A stretch of 55,147 nt of DNA, taken from the NCBI GenBank assembly GCA_013151445.1, contig JAADIG010000020.1, positions 1-55,147 on the forward strand. The letters run 5' to 3'. Shown here piece by piece: positions 31,270 through 39,991 of the stretch. Position numbers and translations under genes: made by a program. How positions within the stretch are numbered: position 1 is the stretch's first letter; each line of letters starts with the position of its first letter. Under the pieces are notes generated by a model. That model ran no database searches and was not told where the DNA came from. It worked only from the letters and a program-made list of their open reading frames with translations. This DNA comes from Actinomycetota bacterium. Its GTDB lineage: Bacteria; Actinomycetota; Acidimicrobiia; Spongiisociales; UBA5794.

Positions 31270-32097
31270 ATGCGGATCGGATATCAGGGCGAAAGTTACT
31301 CGTACAGCTACCGGGCAACCACCGAGTTGTTCCCCGAGGTGGAGGCAACGGGGTTTCGGAGTTTTGTTGCGGCGTTCAATGCCCTCGACTCGGGCGAGGT
31401 CGACAAGCTGGTGCTCCCGGTTGAGAACAGCACGACCGGGTCCGTATTACCCGTTCTTGACCGGCTCCCCGGCAACGGTGAGCACACGCCGATCTCGATC
31501 GTCGGTGAGCACCTCGTCGAGGTACGACACGCCCTACTTGCTCCTCCCGGTGCGACGCTCGAATCGGTGAAGGTCGTACGTTCACACCCACAAGCGCTTG
31601 CTCAGGCGCAGGAGACGTTGCTTGAACTCGGGCTTGAGGCTCGCCCCAGCTACGACACGGCGGGTGCGGTCCGGATGGTGTCCGAGAACCAGGATCCGAC
31701 GGTGGCTGCACTTGCAAACATCATGGCGGGTGAGGCACACGGGCTGGTGGTTTTGCGCAAGAACGTGATGGACAAGGCACACAACACAACACGTTTCGTC
31801 GTCCTCGCTCCCGGGGTGCCGGTGGTCGCACCGGATGCCAACAAGTCGACCGTACTGTTCCGTACCGCCCACACACCGGGCGCACTTGCGCTGGCGCTCA
31901 CGGAACTCGGGCTGCGTGGAGCTAACCTCACCCGCATTGAGTCCCGGCCATCGGGCGAGGCCTGGTCCTACAGATTTTTCGTCGACCTGCTCCACGAGCC
32001 AGGGCCGGAGGGTCTCAAATCGGTGCTTGAACCGCCTCTTGGCACCCTCAGCGAGTTACGGGTGCTCGGTTCCTACGTCGCGGCTGAGCGGCCGTAG
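31270..32097 (+). CDS. pheA: Prephenate dehydratase
   Basis: The 275-residue enzyme converts prephenate to phenylpyruvate in phenylalanine synthesis. It has the dehydratase domain (GYQGESYSYSYRAT, VLPVENSTTGSVLPVLD, and the catalytic HNTTRFVVL region) and a C-terminal ACT domain for phenylalanine feedback (HTPGALALALTELGLRGANLTRIESRP). No chorismate mutase domain is fused. The ATG at 31270 is used; a GTG at 31258 lies within the presumed -10. Confidence 0.94.
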   Translation: MRIGYQGESYSYSYRATTELFPEVEATGFRSFVAAFNALDSGEVDKLVLPVENSTTGSVLPVLDRLPGNGEHTPISIVGEHLVEVRHALLAPPGATLESVKVVRSHPQALAQAQETLLELGLEARPSYDTAGAVRMVSENQDPTVAALANIMAGEAHGLVVLRKNVMDKAHNTTRFVVLAPGVPVVAPDANKSTVLFRTAHTPGALALALTELGLRGANLTRIESRPSGEAWSYRFFVDLLHEPGPEGLKSVLEPPLGTLSELRVLGSYVAAERP

Positions 32098-32194
32098 ATT
32101 CTTCCTAGCGGGCTTTGCGGCCACAACCAACGACCAAATATCCGCACTTTTTCGCCGATCGCGGTGTACCTTCCCCGTCCAGGAGGTAGCCGGT

Positions 32195-33067
32195 TTGGCG
32201 ACAACAACCGCAAGTTTCGGCGCGGGCAAGCGTGAATCTCACGACGCGTCCGTGTATTACAGCCGGCGTATGTCGGGTGCGGCTCCTGTTTTGCAGCCGA
32301 CGGGTCTCGTGCAGGACCCCCCACAGAAGATTCTCGACAAGATCTTTTGTCAGTCGTCCGAGGCGATGACCCAGATCCCCGATGCGTCCGTGGCTCTGAT
32401 GGTGACATCGCCGCCGTACAACGTCGGCAAGGAATACGATGAAGATCTCACCCTCGACGCATACTTGGATTTACTCCATCGAGTGTTCACCGAGACCTAC
32501 CGAGTTCTTGAGGCCGGGGGGCGTGTCGCTGTCAACGTGGCCAACCTCGGCAGGAAGCCATATCTTGCTCTGAACCACCACGTGGCTCGACTGCTCGAAG
32601 AGGTTGGATTCTTGTTGCGTGGTGAGATTATCTGGCAGAAGGCCAAGGGTGCGGGTGGGTCGTGCGCCTGGGGATCATGGCAGTCGGCCAAGAACCCGAC
32701 CCTGCGTGACCTTCATGAATACATCATCGTCGGTTGCAAGGAGTCGTTCTCGCGTCAACGCAAGGGTGATGACTCGATATCCAAAGAGGACTTTATGGCC
32801 GCCACGCTGTCGGTGTGGAACATTGCGCCTGCGTCGGCCAAACGAGTCGGGCATCCGGCCCCCTTCCCCGTCGACCTCCCGAAGCGACTCATCGAGCTGT
32901 ACACGTTCGAAGATGACCTCGTGCTGGATCCGTTCATGGGGGCCGGTGCGACTGCGATCGCTGCCAAACAGACGGACCGGTTCTATGTCGGCTACGAGAT
33001 CAGCCCGGAGTACCGAAAGCTGGCGCTTGATCGAATCAAGAAAGCCGCTACCGACCCGTCCCCCTAG
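32195..33067 (+). CDS. Solitary beta-class DNA methyltransferase (N4-cytosine or N6-adenine)
   Basis: The 290-residue enzyme has motif IV TSPPYNVG (residues 71-78) before the AdoMet motif I region DPFMGAGATAIAA near the C-terminus, the beta-class order. SPPY is commoner in N4-cytosine enzymes and DPPY in adenine enzymes, but this is not a rule. The start is a TTG at 32195, backed by a textbook AGGAGG 8 nt before it; the ATG at 32270 is too far inside. No restriction enzyme or specificity gene lies beside it, so it may be an orphan methylase with a regulatory or protective role. Its stop overlaps the convergent ROK gene stop in CTAG. Confidence 0.88.
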   Translation: MATTTASFGAGKRESHDASVYYSRRMSGAAPVLQPTGLVQDPPQKILDKIFCQSSEAMTQIPDASVALMVTSPPYNVGKEYDEDLTLDAYLDLLHRVFTETYRVLEAGGRVAVNVANLGRKPYLALNHHVARLLEEVGFLLRGEIIWQKAKGAGGSCAWGSWQSAKNPTLRDLHEYIIVGCKESFSRQRKGDDSISKEDFMAATLSVWNIAPASAKRVGHPAPFPVDLPKRLIELYTFEDDLVLDPFMGAGATAIAAKQTDRFYVGYEISPEYRKLALDRIKKAATDPSP

Positions 33068-33972
33068 GTCGCCTTACGAACCGACTTCGCTAGGTCGAGC
33101 GCGCCTGTGATCCCTGATCGATCACCAAGACCCGGGAGCACCACGAACGTGTCGAGGGTGTTCCGTTCGGCAAGGGCGTGGACGTACCCGTTGAGTTGTC
33201 GGTGCATCCGGTCGCGCACTCGGTGAATGAGGCCATCCATTCGCGAAACCCCTCCGCCGAGGATGATGCGCTGGGGGGCGAGTGTCAGAGTGAAGTCGGC
33301 GAGGGCAATCCCCAGGTACCACGCTTCGAACTCGGTGGCCCGAGTTTGGAACTCCCCGAGGAGGCCGCCGGGTCGTCCCCAGCGATGTTCGATCGCGGGA
33401 CCCGATGCCATGCCCTCCAGACAGTCTGTGTGGAACGGGCATCCCCCCGGAAATGTATCCCCGGGGGCGCGCGGGACTGTGACGTGCCCCATCTCCGGGT
33501 GTCCAGCACCGATGAGCGGTCGTCCGTCAACAACCATGCCACCGCCAACACCGGTGCCGACGGTCAGGTATAAGAACGTACTGAGGTCCGTCGCCGCACC
33601 AGCTGCGAGTTCGCCCCGGGCCGCCATATTGACATCCGTATCGATAGCAACCGGGGCATCGGTGTACTCAGCAATAGCTTCGAGATAGTTGAAGCCGCCC
33701 CAATGTGCCTTGGGGGTAGGGAGCATCGTTCCGTAGGTGCGCGAGAGCGGATCGATATCAATGGGACCGAAGGCGCCGACACCGATGCCAGCCAACCCGT
33801 CGGGAGCGTGCTCGGCGAAGAACTCCATGACGGACTGCATCGTTTCGGCGGGTTTGCCGGTCGCGATCGAGCCAATCGCGACATACTCTCGCGTTGACGT
33901 ACCGACGGCGCACACAAATTTCGTGCCGCCCGCCTCTATCGCACCAAACAGCGGTGCCGTGTCGAAACTCAT
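33064..33972 (-). CDS. ROK-family sugar kinase (fructokinase-like)
   Basis: The 302-residue protein has an N-terminal phosphate-binding loop (GAIEAGGTKFVCAVG), the DTDVNMAARGE region with the catalytic Asp, and the ROK zinc site GHPEMGHVTVPR with CPFHTDCLEGMASGPAI downstream. This pattern fits bacterial ROK fructokinases rather than glucokinases. It would phosphorylate a hexose with ATP in the cytoplasm. TAGATT lies 6 nt before the ATG at 33972 with no ribosome signal, a leaderless-type promoter. Its stop shares CTAG with the methylase gene. Confidence 0.9.
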   Translation of the reverse strand: MSFDTAPLFGAIEAGGTKFVCAVGTSTREYVAIGSIATGKPAETMQSVMEFFAEHAPDGLAGIGVGAFGPIDIDPLSRTYGTMLPTPKAHWGGFNYLEAIAEYTDAPVAIDTDVNMAARGELAAGAATDLSTFLYLTVGTGVGGGMVVDGRPLIGAGHPEMGHVTVPRAPGDTFPGGCPFHTDCLEGMASGPAIEHRWGRPGGLLGEFQTRATEFEAWYLGIALADFTLTLAPQRIILGGGVSRMDGLIHRVRDRMHRQLNGYVHALAERNTLDTFVVLPGLGDRSGITGALDLAKSVRKAT

Positions 33973-33978
33973 ACGCTG

Positions 33979-33984
33979 AATCTA
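33979..33984 (-). promoter_or_regulatory. Leaderless-type -10 (TAGATT) of the ROK kinase gene
   Basis: On the minus strand TAGATT is followed by 6 nt (CAGCGT) and the ATG. No purine-rich ribosome signal is present, so the transcript probably begins at the start codon. Confidence 0.5.
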
Positions 33985-34105
33985 GCTACGTTTTACGTAC
34001 GGTAGTTTGTCGGTACGGCTTGGACTCACCGTTTCCGTCGTTGGGATGTCGCTGCGGCCGGGATGGCTCCGGGGCATCAGCCCGGTATCTGCGGAAACGG
34101 TGTTC

Positions 34106-34885
34106 TCAGCCGATCGTGCAGGCCAGTGACCAGTCGTAGTCCTGGTATGACAAGGACAAACCACCCCCCGCAAGGTGCGAACGACTCTTGTCATCAAGCC
34201 AGGGGGAGAGCGCGGTCAGGATGGTCGCCTTGCGCACTGGTCGGAAAGCTGGCATTGCTGTCGGACGAACAAAGTCCGGACCGTAGAGCTGGAACACCTT
34301 CGAAAGTGTGACGCTCCGCCGGTTCGTATCGATCGCAACCGCCCCGCCAGCGAGAAAGCGTCTCATCTGGTCGTCGAGTTGGTATTCAAGCGACGCACCG
34401 GTGAACGGTTCGGGTCGCAACGTGGGGCACGACAGCGAACCGCACACCAACGCACCGTGGATGCGGGGTTCGCCGAAACGCCGGATCTTGCCATGTTCGA
34501 CGTCGTCCAGGGAGAGGGACTCTCCCCTCACCACAAAACGGTCACGATGGAAGATTCCCGGTGTTCGCAATACGCTGGTGAGCCCCGCCTCTTGGGCCTC
34601 TGAAGCGAGGAGTAATGCGCCGGCGTTGTACAGGTTGAGCCAGTAAGCGAGTGAATCTGAACGCGTGAGGGAATCCGGGTCGATACCCTCGAGTCGCGTG
34701 ACATAGTCCAGCAAGTTCGGGTGCAGATCGGGGAGCATTCCGAGTCCGCCGTTTTTCATCCTGACCAGAACTTTTTCAAACTCTGCATGGTCGACAGAAC
34801 CATCTCCGGTCGGGTTTGGGTGCCCCGAGCGAAGCGCCTTGAGGATCGACCATGCTCCGCGGATGTAGTTCGGTGTGTCGCTCAT
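34106..34885 (-). CDS. DUF547 family protein
   Basis: The 259-residue protein has DUF547 marks: FEKVLVRMKNGGLGMLP, LAYWLNLYNAGALLLASE in the middle, FVVRGESLSLDDVEHGKIR, and the Cys-containing HGALVCGSLSCPTLRPEPFTG. The family is widespread and its role is not settled; a papain-like fold has been suggested. The ATG at 34885 is the family-consistent start; the frame stays open for another ~145 codons upstream across the nhaA terminator and into nhaA, which is not credible. No signal peptide is seen. Confidence 0.85.
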   Translation of the reverse strand: MSDTPNYIRGAWSILKALRSGHPNPTGDGSVDHAEFEKVLVRMKNGGLGMLPDLHPNLLDYVTRLEGIDPDSLTRSDSLAYWLNLYNAGALLLASEAQEAGLTSVLRTPGIFHRDRFVVRGESLSLDDVEHGKIRRFGEPRIHGALVCGSLSCPTLRPEPFTGASLEYQLDDQMRRFLAGGAVAIDTNRRSVTLSKVFQLYGPDFVRPTAMPAFRPVRKATILTALSPWLDDKSRSHLAGGGLSLSYQDYDWSLACTIG

Positions 34886-34933
34886 CAGAGACACAACCCG
34901 TGTTCTCGGCGCGTTGTTCCGGGCGACACACAG

Positions 34934-34964
34934 GAAGGGGCCGGACTGGCGGTCCGACCCCTTC
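34934..34964 (-). terminator. Terminator hairpin after nhaA
   Basis: Two 13-nt arms (GAAGGGGCCGGAC and GTCCGACCCCTTC) surround a 5-nt loop. The single mismatch, C/A on the plus strand, becomes a G-U pair in minus-strand RNA, which favours use by the nhaA transcript. It lies about 20 nt past the nhaA stop and 50 nt before the next gene. Confidence 0.7.
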
Positions 34965-34985
34965 TCTGTGACATCATCAAAACAG

Positions 34986-36389
34986 CTACTGAGGTACGGG
35001 GGAGAGACCAAGGTCGTCCTTGGCCGCATCGATCTCTTCGGCGTGCGTCTTGCCCCGTGCGAGCAACATGTACCCAACAACTCCCGAAAGCCCGGAACCC
35101 ATGAAGATACCGATCTTTGCGAGGTTGGTGATCTCGAGGTCGTCGAAGGCGAGCTCCGAAACGAACAATGAGACCGTGAAACCGATACCCGCAAGGGCGC
35201 CGAGTCCGACGATCTGACTCCAGCCGGTTCTCTCGGGGAGGCGGCCCATGCCAGTCTTGACGGCGATCCATGTGAACAACGTGATGCCGACGATCTTGCC
35301 GACGAACAAACCAGCTGCGACACCGAGGGTCACCGCAGAAGTCACGGCTTCGCCGATGTTGATTCCCTCGAAACTCACCCCCGCATTCGCTAATGCGAAG
35401 AGTGGCACGACCACAAATGCGGACCACGGATGTAAGACGGTTTCCAGACGATCCAGCGGCGACACTGACTCTTGTGCCACCTTGGCGAGCTCGAGGGCTC
35501 CGTGGTCGACGCGATCCCGTTTGAGCGGTGAGGCGGAATCCATCTGATAACGGCCGATGATGCTTCGTGATCGGCGGTAATACTCGTCATCCGAGTAATA
35601 GGGGAACACCGGTGTCAGGAGGCCCAAGGCGACCCCAGCGAGGGTTGCGTGGACGCCGGATTCGAAGATAAAGAACCAGACGACGACACCCATGACGATG
35701 TAGAAACCCATGTGGCGGATGCCGACCTTGCCCGCCAGGTAAATGAGGCCGAGTCCAACGATGCCGGAGACGAGGTAACCCATGGCGATGCTATCCGAGT
35801 AGAAGATCGCAATAACTGCGATTGCTCCGATGTCGTCCGTGATTGCGAGCGCCAGCAGGAACAGTTTCGCACCGACCGATACACGGTTGCCGAGCAGCGA
35901 AATGACACCGACTGAGAAGGCGATATCGGTCGCCATTGGGACGCCCCACCCGTTCGATGCTCCCGCCACCCCACCAGCGAAAGCGATGAAGATGAGCGCT
36001 GGGACGATCATGCCGCCGAGAGCTGCGATTGCCGGCAAGGCCGCCTTTTTCTTGTCCTTGAGCTCGCCCACCACTAGTTCACGCTTGATCTCAAGGCCAA
36101 CGACGAAAAAGAAAATAACCATGAGGGCATCGTTGACGATGGCTTTGAGAGACTCGGCGAGGTGGATGGGACCAAAGACGAAGGCGACTTCGGTTGCCCA
36201 GAAGTTCGTGTACGACTCACCGAAGAGGTTGGCCCAGATCAGTGCAATGACGGCGGCAACAAGCAGTACGACACCGCCAGCGGCGGCAATATGGGTAAAT
36301 CGAAGCATTGGACGCACAAATTTTGCAGCGACCGGCCGGTCGCTGTGTAACCACGTCTCGTGCACGCGTTCGTTATCGCTCATGTTCAC
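34986..36389 (-). CDS. nhaA: Na+/H+ antiporter NhaA
   Basis: The 467-residue membrane protein has about 12 helices and the NhaA marks: FFFVVGLEIKRELVVGEL, the WGVPMATDIAFSVGVI segment, and the ion-binding double Asp in LALAITDDIGAIAVIAI. It exchanges sodium for protons to control internal pH and salt. It has a somewhat long central loop (YYSDDEYYRRSRSIIGRYQ). Two starts are possible: a GTG at 36389 with TAGCCT 6 nt before it (leaderless type) or an ATG at 36383; I prefer 36389. A terminator hairpin follows at 34934-34964. Confidence 0.94.
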   Translation of the reverse strand: MNMSDNERVHETWLHSDRPVAAKFVRPMLRFTHIAAAGGVVLLVAAVIALIWANLFGESYTNFWATEVAFVFGPIHLAESLKAIVNDALMVIFFFVVGLEIKRELVVGELKDKKKAALPAIAALGGMIVPALIFIAFAGGVAGASNGWGVPMATDIAFSVGVISLLGNRVSVGAKLFLLALAITDDIGAIAVIAIFYSDSIAMGYLVSGIVGLGLIYLAGKVGIRHMGFYIVMGVVVWFFIFESGVHATLAGVALGLLTPVFPYYSDDEYYRRSRSIIGRYQMDSASPLKRDRVDHGALELAKVAQESVSPLDRLETVLHPWSAFVVVPLFALANAGVSFEGINIGEAVTSAVTLGVAAGLFVGKIVGITLFTWIAVKTGMGRLPERTGWSQIVGLGALAGIGFTVSLFVSELAFDDLEITNLAKIGIFMGSGLSGVVGYMLLARGKTHAEEIDAAKDDLGLSPVPQ

Positions 36390-36395
36390 GGCGCC

Positions 36396-36401
36396 AGGCT
36401 A
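36396..36401 (-). promoter_or_regulatory. Leaderless-type -10 (TAGCCT) of nhaA
   Basis: TAGCCT on the minus strand is followed by GGCGCC and the GTG start at 36389. The same TAGCCT-N6-start layout occurs at the response regulator gene (51981). Confidence 0.5.
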
Positions 36402-36483
36402 GTCGGTGCCTATCCCAATCTAGAAAACCGGGGGTTTCTTGTACCATCGCCTCCATCCGAGCCGACTATTTGGAGCCAGAGCA

Positions 36484-37425
36484 ATGATCATCGCCATCCT
36501 GTCAACGATTGCAGGACTTGTGTTGTTGATCCTGGCGTCAGACCGACTGGTGGTAGCGGCCGTACGTCTTTCCAAGGCACTAGGGGTGTCGGCCGTTTTG
36601 ATAGGTGCCCTAGTCGTAGGGCTTGGGACTTCGCTGCCGGAGCTGCTGGTCTCCGGGCTGCTATCGAGGGATGGCAAACTCGATGAGGCGGTAGCGAACA
36701 TTGTCGGTTCCAACACCGCCAACGTCACACTCGTTCTTGGTCTGGCGGCCCTGCTGACGGTGATTTCCTCCGAACGGCGGATCCTCTATCGCGAGGGCGT
36801 ACTGATGGTTGCGGCCGTGAGCGGGTACGCCCTGACCGTCGCCGACGGGCGAGTCGAGGCATGGGAGGGAGGTGCGCTGCTCTTTGCACTGCTCATTGCG
36901 CTCTATCTGATGGTGACGTGGTCGCTCAAGGATGCCGATGCCGCCAACGAGGCGATCGTCGAAGTGGAAGAAATGTTGGGTGACGATTCGTCGACCAAGC
37001 GTGAGGTGATCACCGGTTTCGTCGCCATTGTCGTAACCGTTGGTGCCGCCCAACTCCTACTCTCGGGTGCGACCACTATCGGGGAGGAAATGGGTTTATC
37101 GGCGACGGTGATTGGGGTGATGCTCGGTGTCGGTACGAGCCTCCCGGAGATGGCTACTGCCCTCGCAGCTGCCCGCCGCAAACAGGCGGATCTGGTCATC
37201 GGAAACGTGCTCGGGTCGAACATATTTAACTCGCTCGCAGTCGGTGGGGTCGCGGCGTTGGTCGGGCCCGGCGTGCTCAAGGACGTCGATATAAGAATGC
37301 TGCTGGTGATGGTTGCGACGGCGGTCATGGCGGGTTTGTTCGCCCGGACGGGCGGGCGAGTGGTTCGTTTTGAGGGGGCGATCTTGATGCTGACGTTCGT
37401 GGGTTTCTTTGCGCTTACCCTGTAG
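36484..37425 (+). CDS. Calcium/sodium antiporter (CaCA/YrbG family)
   Basis: The 313-residue membrane protein has two homologous five-helix halves in opposite orientation, each with the alpha-repeat motif: GLGTSLPELLVSG with GSNTANVTLVLG, and GVGTSLPEMATAL with GSNIFNSLAVGG. The acidic residue in each SLPE binds the ions. It moves Ca2+ out against Na+ (or H+). The ATG at 36484 follows GGAGC. Its last 11 nt overlap the convergent methyltransferase gene. Confidence 0.92.
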   Translation: MIIAILSTIAGLVLLILASDRLVVAAVRLSKALGVSAVLIGALVVGLGTSLPELLVSGLLSRDGKLDEAVANIVGSNTANVTLVLGLAALLTVISSERRILYREGVLMVAAVSGYALTVADGRVEAWEGGALLFALLIALYLMVTWSLKDADAANEAIVEVEEMLGDDSSTKREVITGFVAIVVTVGAAQLLLSGATTIGEEMGLSATVIGVMLGVGTSLPEMATALAAARRKQADLVIGNVLGSNIFNSLAVGGVAALVGPGVLKDVDIRMLLVMVATAVMAGLFARTGGRVVRFEGAILMLTFVGFFALTL

Positions 37426-38089
37426 GCGCCCCGCGGGGTGTCGTCCCGGAGTCGAACACGTGCTGACGTATCCAGGCATGCATGGCGATCCCCCCGGCGA
37501 CCCCTGCGTTGATCGACCGCGTCGACCCGAACTGGGCGATCGAACATACCTTTTCGGAAGCCTCAACCGCCTCCTTCGAAAGCCCCGGACCCTCCTGGCC
37601 GAAGAGCAGCACGACTGACTCTGGGAGCGGCGTTGTCTCAAGCGGAATCGACCCGGGGAGGATGTCAATCCCGATAATGGGTAGAGCATTGGCGGCCGCG
37701 AAGTCAGCAAAGTCGGCGATCGTCGGGTGATGCCGCACATGTTGGTAACGGTCGGTGACCATTGCACCGCGTCTGTTCCAGCGGCGTTTGCCAATGATGT
37801 GTACCTCGGCGGCGAGAAACGCGTTGGCGGTGCGTACGATCGTTCCAATGTTGAAGTCGTGTTGCCAGTTCTCGATAGCGACGTGAAAGGGATTCCTTCT
37901 GGTGTCGAGGTCGGCGATGATCGCCTCCGTCGTCCAGTACCGGTACCGATCAAGGACGTTGCGTCGGTCACCCTCGGCGAGTAGATCAGGATCGAAAATC
38001 GGATCGGTGGGCCATGGCTGCGGATGTGGCCCGACGCCGATAACGTGGTCGGTGCGTCCCGCATCCTGTGTGTCGGGTAGATCGGTCAC
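37415..38089 (-). CDS. SpoU/TrmH-family RNA 2'-O-methyltransferase
   Basis: The ~224-residue protein has the SPOUT-knot motifs: NPFHVAIENWQHDFNIGTIVRTANAF, VVLLFGQEGPGLSKEAVEAS and GSTRSINAGVAGGIAMHAW, which bind AdoMet and the RNA. It should methylate a ribose in tRNA or rRNA. The start is uncertain: GTG at 38089 has GAGG just before it (gap of 4, short), while TTG at 38131 has no good signal. The C-terminal codons overlap the convergent antiporter gene by 11 nt. Confidence 0.88.
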   Translation of the reverse strand: MTDLPDTQDAGRTDHVIGVGPHPQPWPTDPIFDPDLLAEGDRRNVLDRYRYWTTEAIIADLDTRRNPFHVAIENWQHDFNIGTIVRTANAFLAAEVHIIGKRRWNRRGAMVTDRYQHVRHHPTIADFADFAAANALPIIGIDILPGSIPLETTPLPESVVLLFGQEGPGLSKEAVEASEKVCSIAQFGSTRSINAGVAGGIAMHAWIRQHVFDSGTTPRGAPTG

Positions 38090-38178
38090 TTGTCCTCGGT
38101 GTTTGGTATCGGCATCGTAGTGGAGGGCCAAACGGCGGCATCAATCCTGTGGTGGTGTCCTATCGTGGAGGCATGAGT

Positions 38179-39909
38179 ATGAATGCGGAGGCAGCTCGTC
38201 TGCTTCAAGAGCTCGCCAACCTCACCAAGCTTGTTGAAGGTTCACCGCAGTCCTTCAAGGTTCGCGCCTATGAGAAGGCCGCCGGTGTCATCCGAGACCT
38301 TCCCTCCCCGATAGAGGACATGTCGATTGCAGACATGCAGAAGCTTGATGGCATCGGGAAGGCGACAGCATCGAAGTTACGGGAGTGGATCGACACCGGC
38401 AGTATCGAGAAGCTCGATGTTTTGCGTCGGGAGTTCCCCGCCGCGTTTGTTGAGCTCACCAAGATTCCCGGTCTTGGACCCAAAACCGTCGTCATGCTCC
38501 GCGACGTCCTGGGGGTCAACACTGTTGACGACCTGAGGGACGCGCTCGATGAACAGGCCCTGCGTGGCCTGCCCGGTATGGGGGAGAAAACCGAGACCAA
38601 GATCCGCAAGGGAATCGACCGTCTCGGACTACACGGCAAGGATCGACGGACCCCGATTGCTGTGGCGATGGAGTTGGCGGTCGAGTTTGTCACCGGTCTT
38701 CGACAGCTTCCGCAGGTCGACCGGGCAATGTATTGCGGTTCCCTGCGACGATTCTCAGATACGGTGGGAGATGTCGACATCACGGCCGTGTCCCAACACC
38801 CCGATGCCGTGATGGATGCCTTCGTGAACTTTCCTGCGGTTCGCTCGGTTATTGCCCGGGGCACGACTAAATCATCGGTCCTCACCGCCGGAGACCTACA
38901 GGTGGACCTGCGGGTTGTCCCGGAGGACTCATGGGGAGCCGCGATCTTGTATTTCACCGGTTCGAAGGCTCACAACATCGAACTCCGCCAACGGGCCATC
39001 GACCGGGGATGGACGCTCAATGAATACAGCCTGGCGGACGTCGACTCCGGTGCAGTCATCGCTTCAAGGACGGAGGAGGAGATATACCGGGCGCTCGACA
39101 TGGTCCTCGTACCGCCCGAAATGAGAGAGGGTGTGGGTGAGGTCGCGGCCGCGGCCGCGGATGCGTTGCCTGACCCGTTGGTCGTTGCGGATATCCGAGG
39201 CGACCTGCACGTCCACTCGACATGGTCTGGGGACGGCCGATCCTCGCTTCAAGACATGCTCGATGCCGCTCATGGACGCGGCCTTTCGTATGTCGCGATG
39301 ACCGAGCATGCCGAGGACCTGGCCATCAATGGGCTTTCGCGTCAGAGGGTTCTTGAGATGGCATCGGTTCTTGAGGAACTCCGACCCAAGTACCCAGCAA
39401 TGACGGTACTCCAAGGCGCTGAGCTGAACATCGGTCGTGACGGGTCCGTCGACTACGACGCTGATTTCCTCACAGTCTTCGACTGGTGCGTCGCATCGGT
39501 GCATTCTCATTTCGATCTTTCCGTCAGCGAGCAGACCGAGCGGATTATTGGTGCACTCCACAACCCCGCGGTGCACGCTATTGGGCACCTGACGGGTCGC
39601 AAGATCGGGACTCGACCCGGTATTAGTCTCGACTTTGACGCCGTTCTCGACGCCGCCGCCGAGACCGGTACTGCGCTCGAGATCAATAGCCACCTGCAGC
39701 GTCTCGACGTCCCAGCCGATTGGTTGCGTCGGGCCCGGGATCGTACGGACGTGCTGTGGGTGATCTCAACCGATGCTCACGAAGTGTCTGAGTTCGACAA
39801 CATCACGTGGGGAGCAGCGCAAGCCCGGCGCGGGTGGGTGCCCAAGGCCCAGGTCGTGAATACCTGGCCCGCGGAAGAGTTTCTTTCCTGGATTGGTTAC
39901 GAACCGTAA
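38179..39909 (+). CDS. polX: DNA polymerase/3'-5' exonuclease PolX (polymerase beta family with PHP domain)
   Basis: The 576-residue protein has an N-terminal helix-hairpin-helix part (SFKVRAYEKAAGVI; KLDGIGKATASKLREWI; IPGLGPKTVVML), a nucleotidyltransferase palm with SLRRFSDTVGDVDI (metal-binding Asp pair) and LQVDLRVV, and a C-terminal PHP phosphoesterase (DLHVHSTWSGDGRSS, MTEHAED, GAELNI, VHSHFD, STDAHE). PolX fills short gaps in base-excision repair and the PHP domain gives Mn2+-dependent nuclease activity. Of two close ATGs, 38179 is spaced 7 nt from GGAGG and is preferred to 38173. Confidence 0.94.
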   Translation: MNAEAARLLQELANLTKLVEGSPQSFKVRAYEKAAGVIRDLPSPIEDMSIADMQKLDGIGKATASKLREWIDTGSIEKLDVLRREFPAAFVELTKIPGLGPKTVVMLRDVLGVNTVDDLRDALDEQALRGLPGMGEKTETKIRKGIDRLGLHGKDRRTPIAVAMELAVEFVTGLRQLPQVDRAMYCGSLRRFSDTVGDVDITAVSQHPDAVMDAFVNFPAVRSVIARGTTKSSVLTAGDLQVDLRVVPEDSWGAAILYFTGSKAHNIELRQRAIDRGWTLNEYSLADVDSGAVIASRTEEEIYRALDMVLVPPEMREGVGEVAAAAADALPDPLVVADIRGDLHVHSTWSGDGRSSLQDMLDAAHGRGLSYVAMTEHAEDLAINGLSRQRVLEMASVLEELRPKYPAMTVLQGAELNIGRDGSVDYDADFLTVFDWCVASVHSHFDLSVSEQTERIIGALHNPAVHAIGHLTGRKIGTRPGISLDFDAVLDAAAETGTALEINSHLQRLDVPADWLRRARDRTDVLWVISTDAHEVSEFDNITWGAAQARRGWVPKAQVVNTWPAEEFLSWIGYEP

Positions 39910-39991
39910 CGTTCGTTCACAGATTGGTAAGGACACAAACGGACTCTTTTGGCGTTGAATGGTTGCAGACACCACGAAGGAGAACGGAACG

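Noticed and set aside
39908-39917. AACGTTCGTT after polX as a second PaaR operator
   Set aside because: It matches only one 10-nt half of the palindrome at 6435, overlaps the polX stop codon, and a 10-mer match in 55 kb is not surprising.
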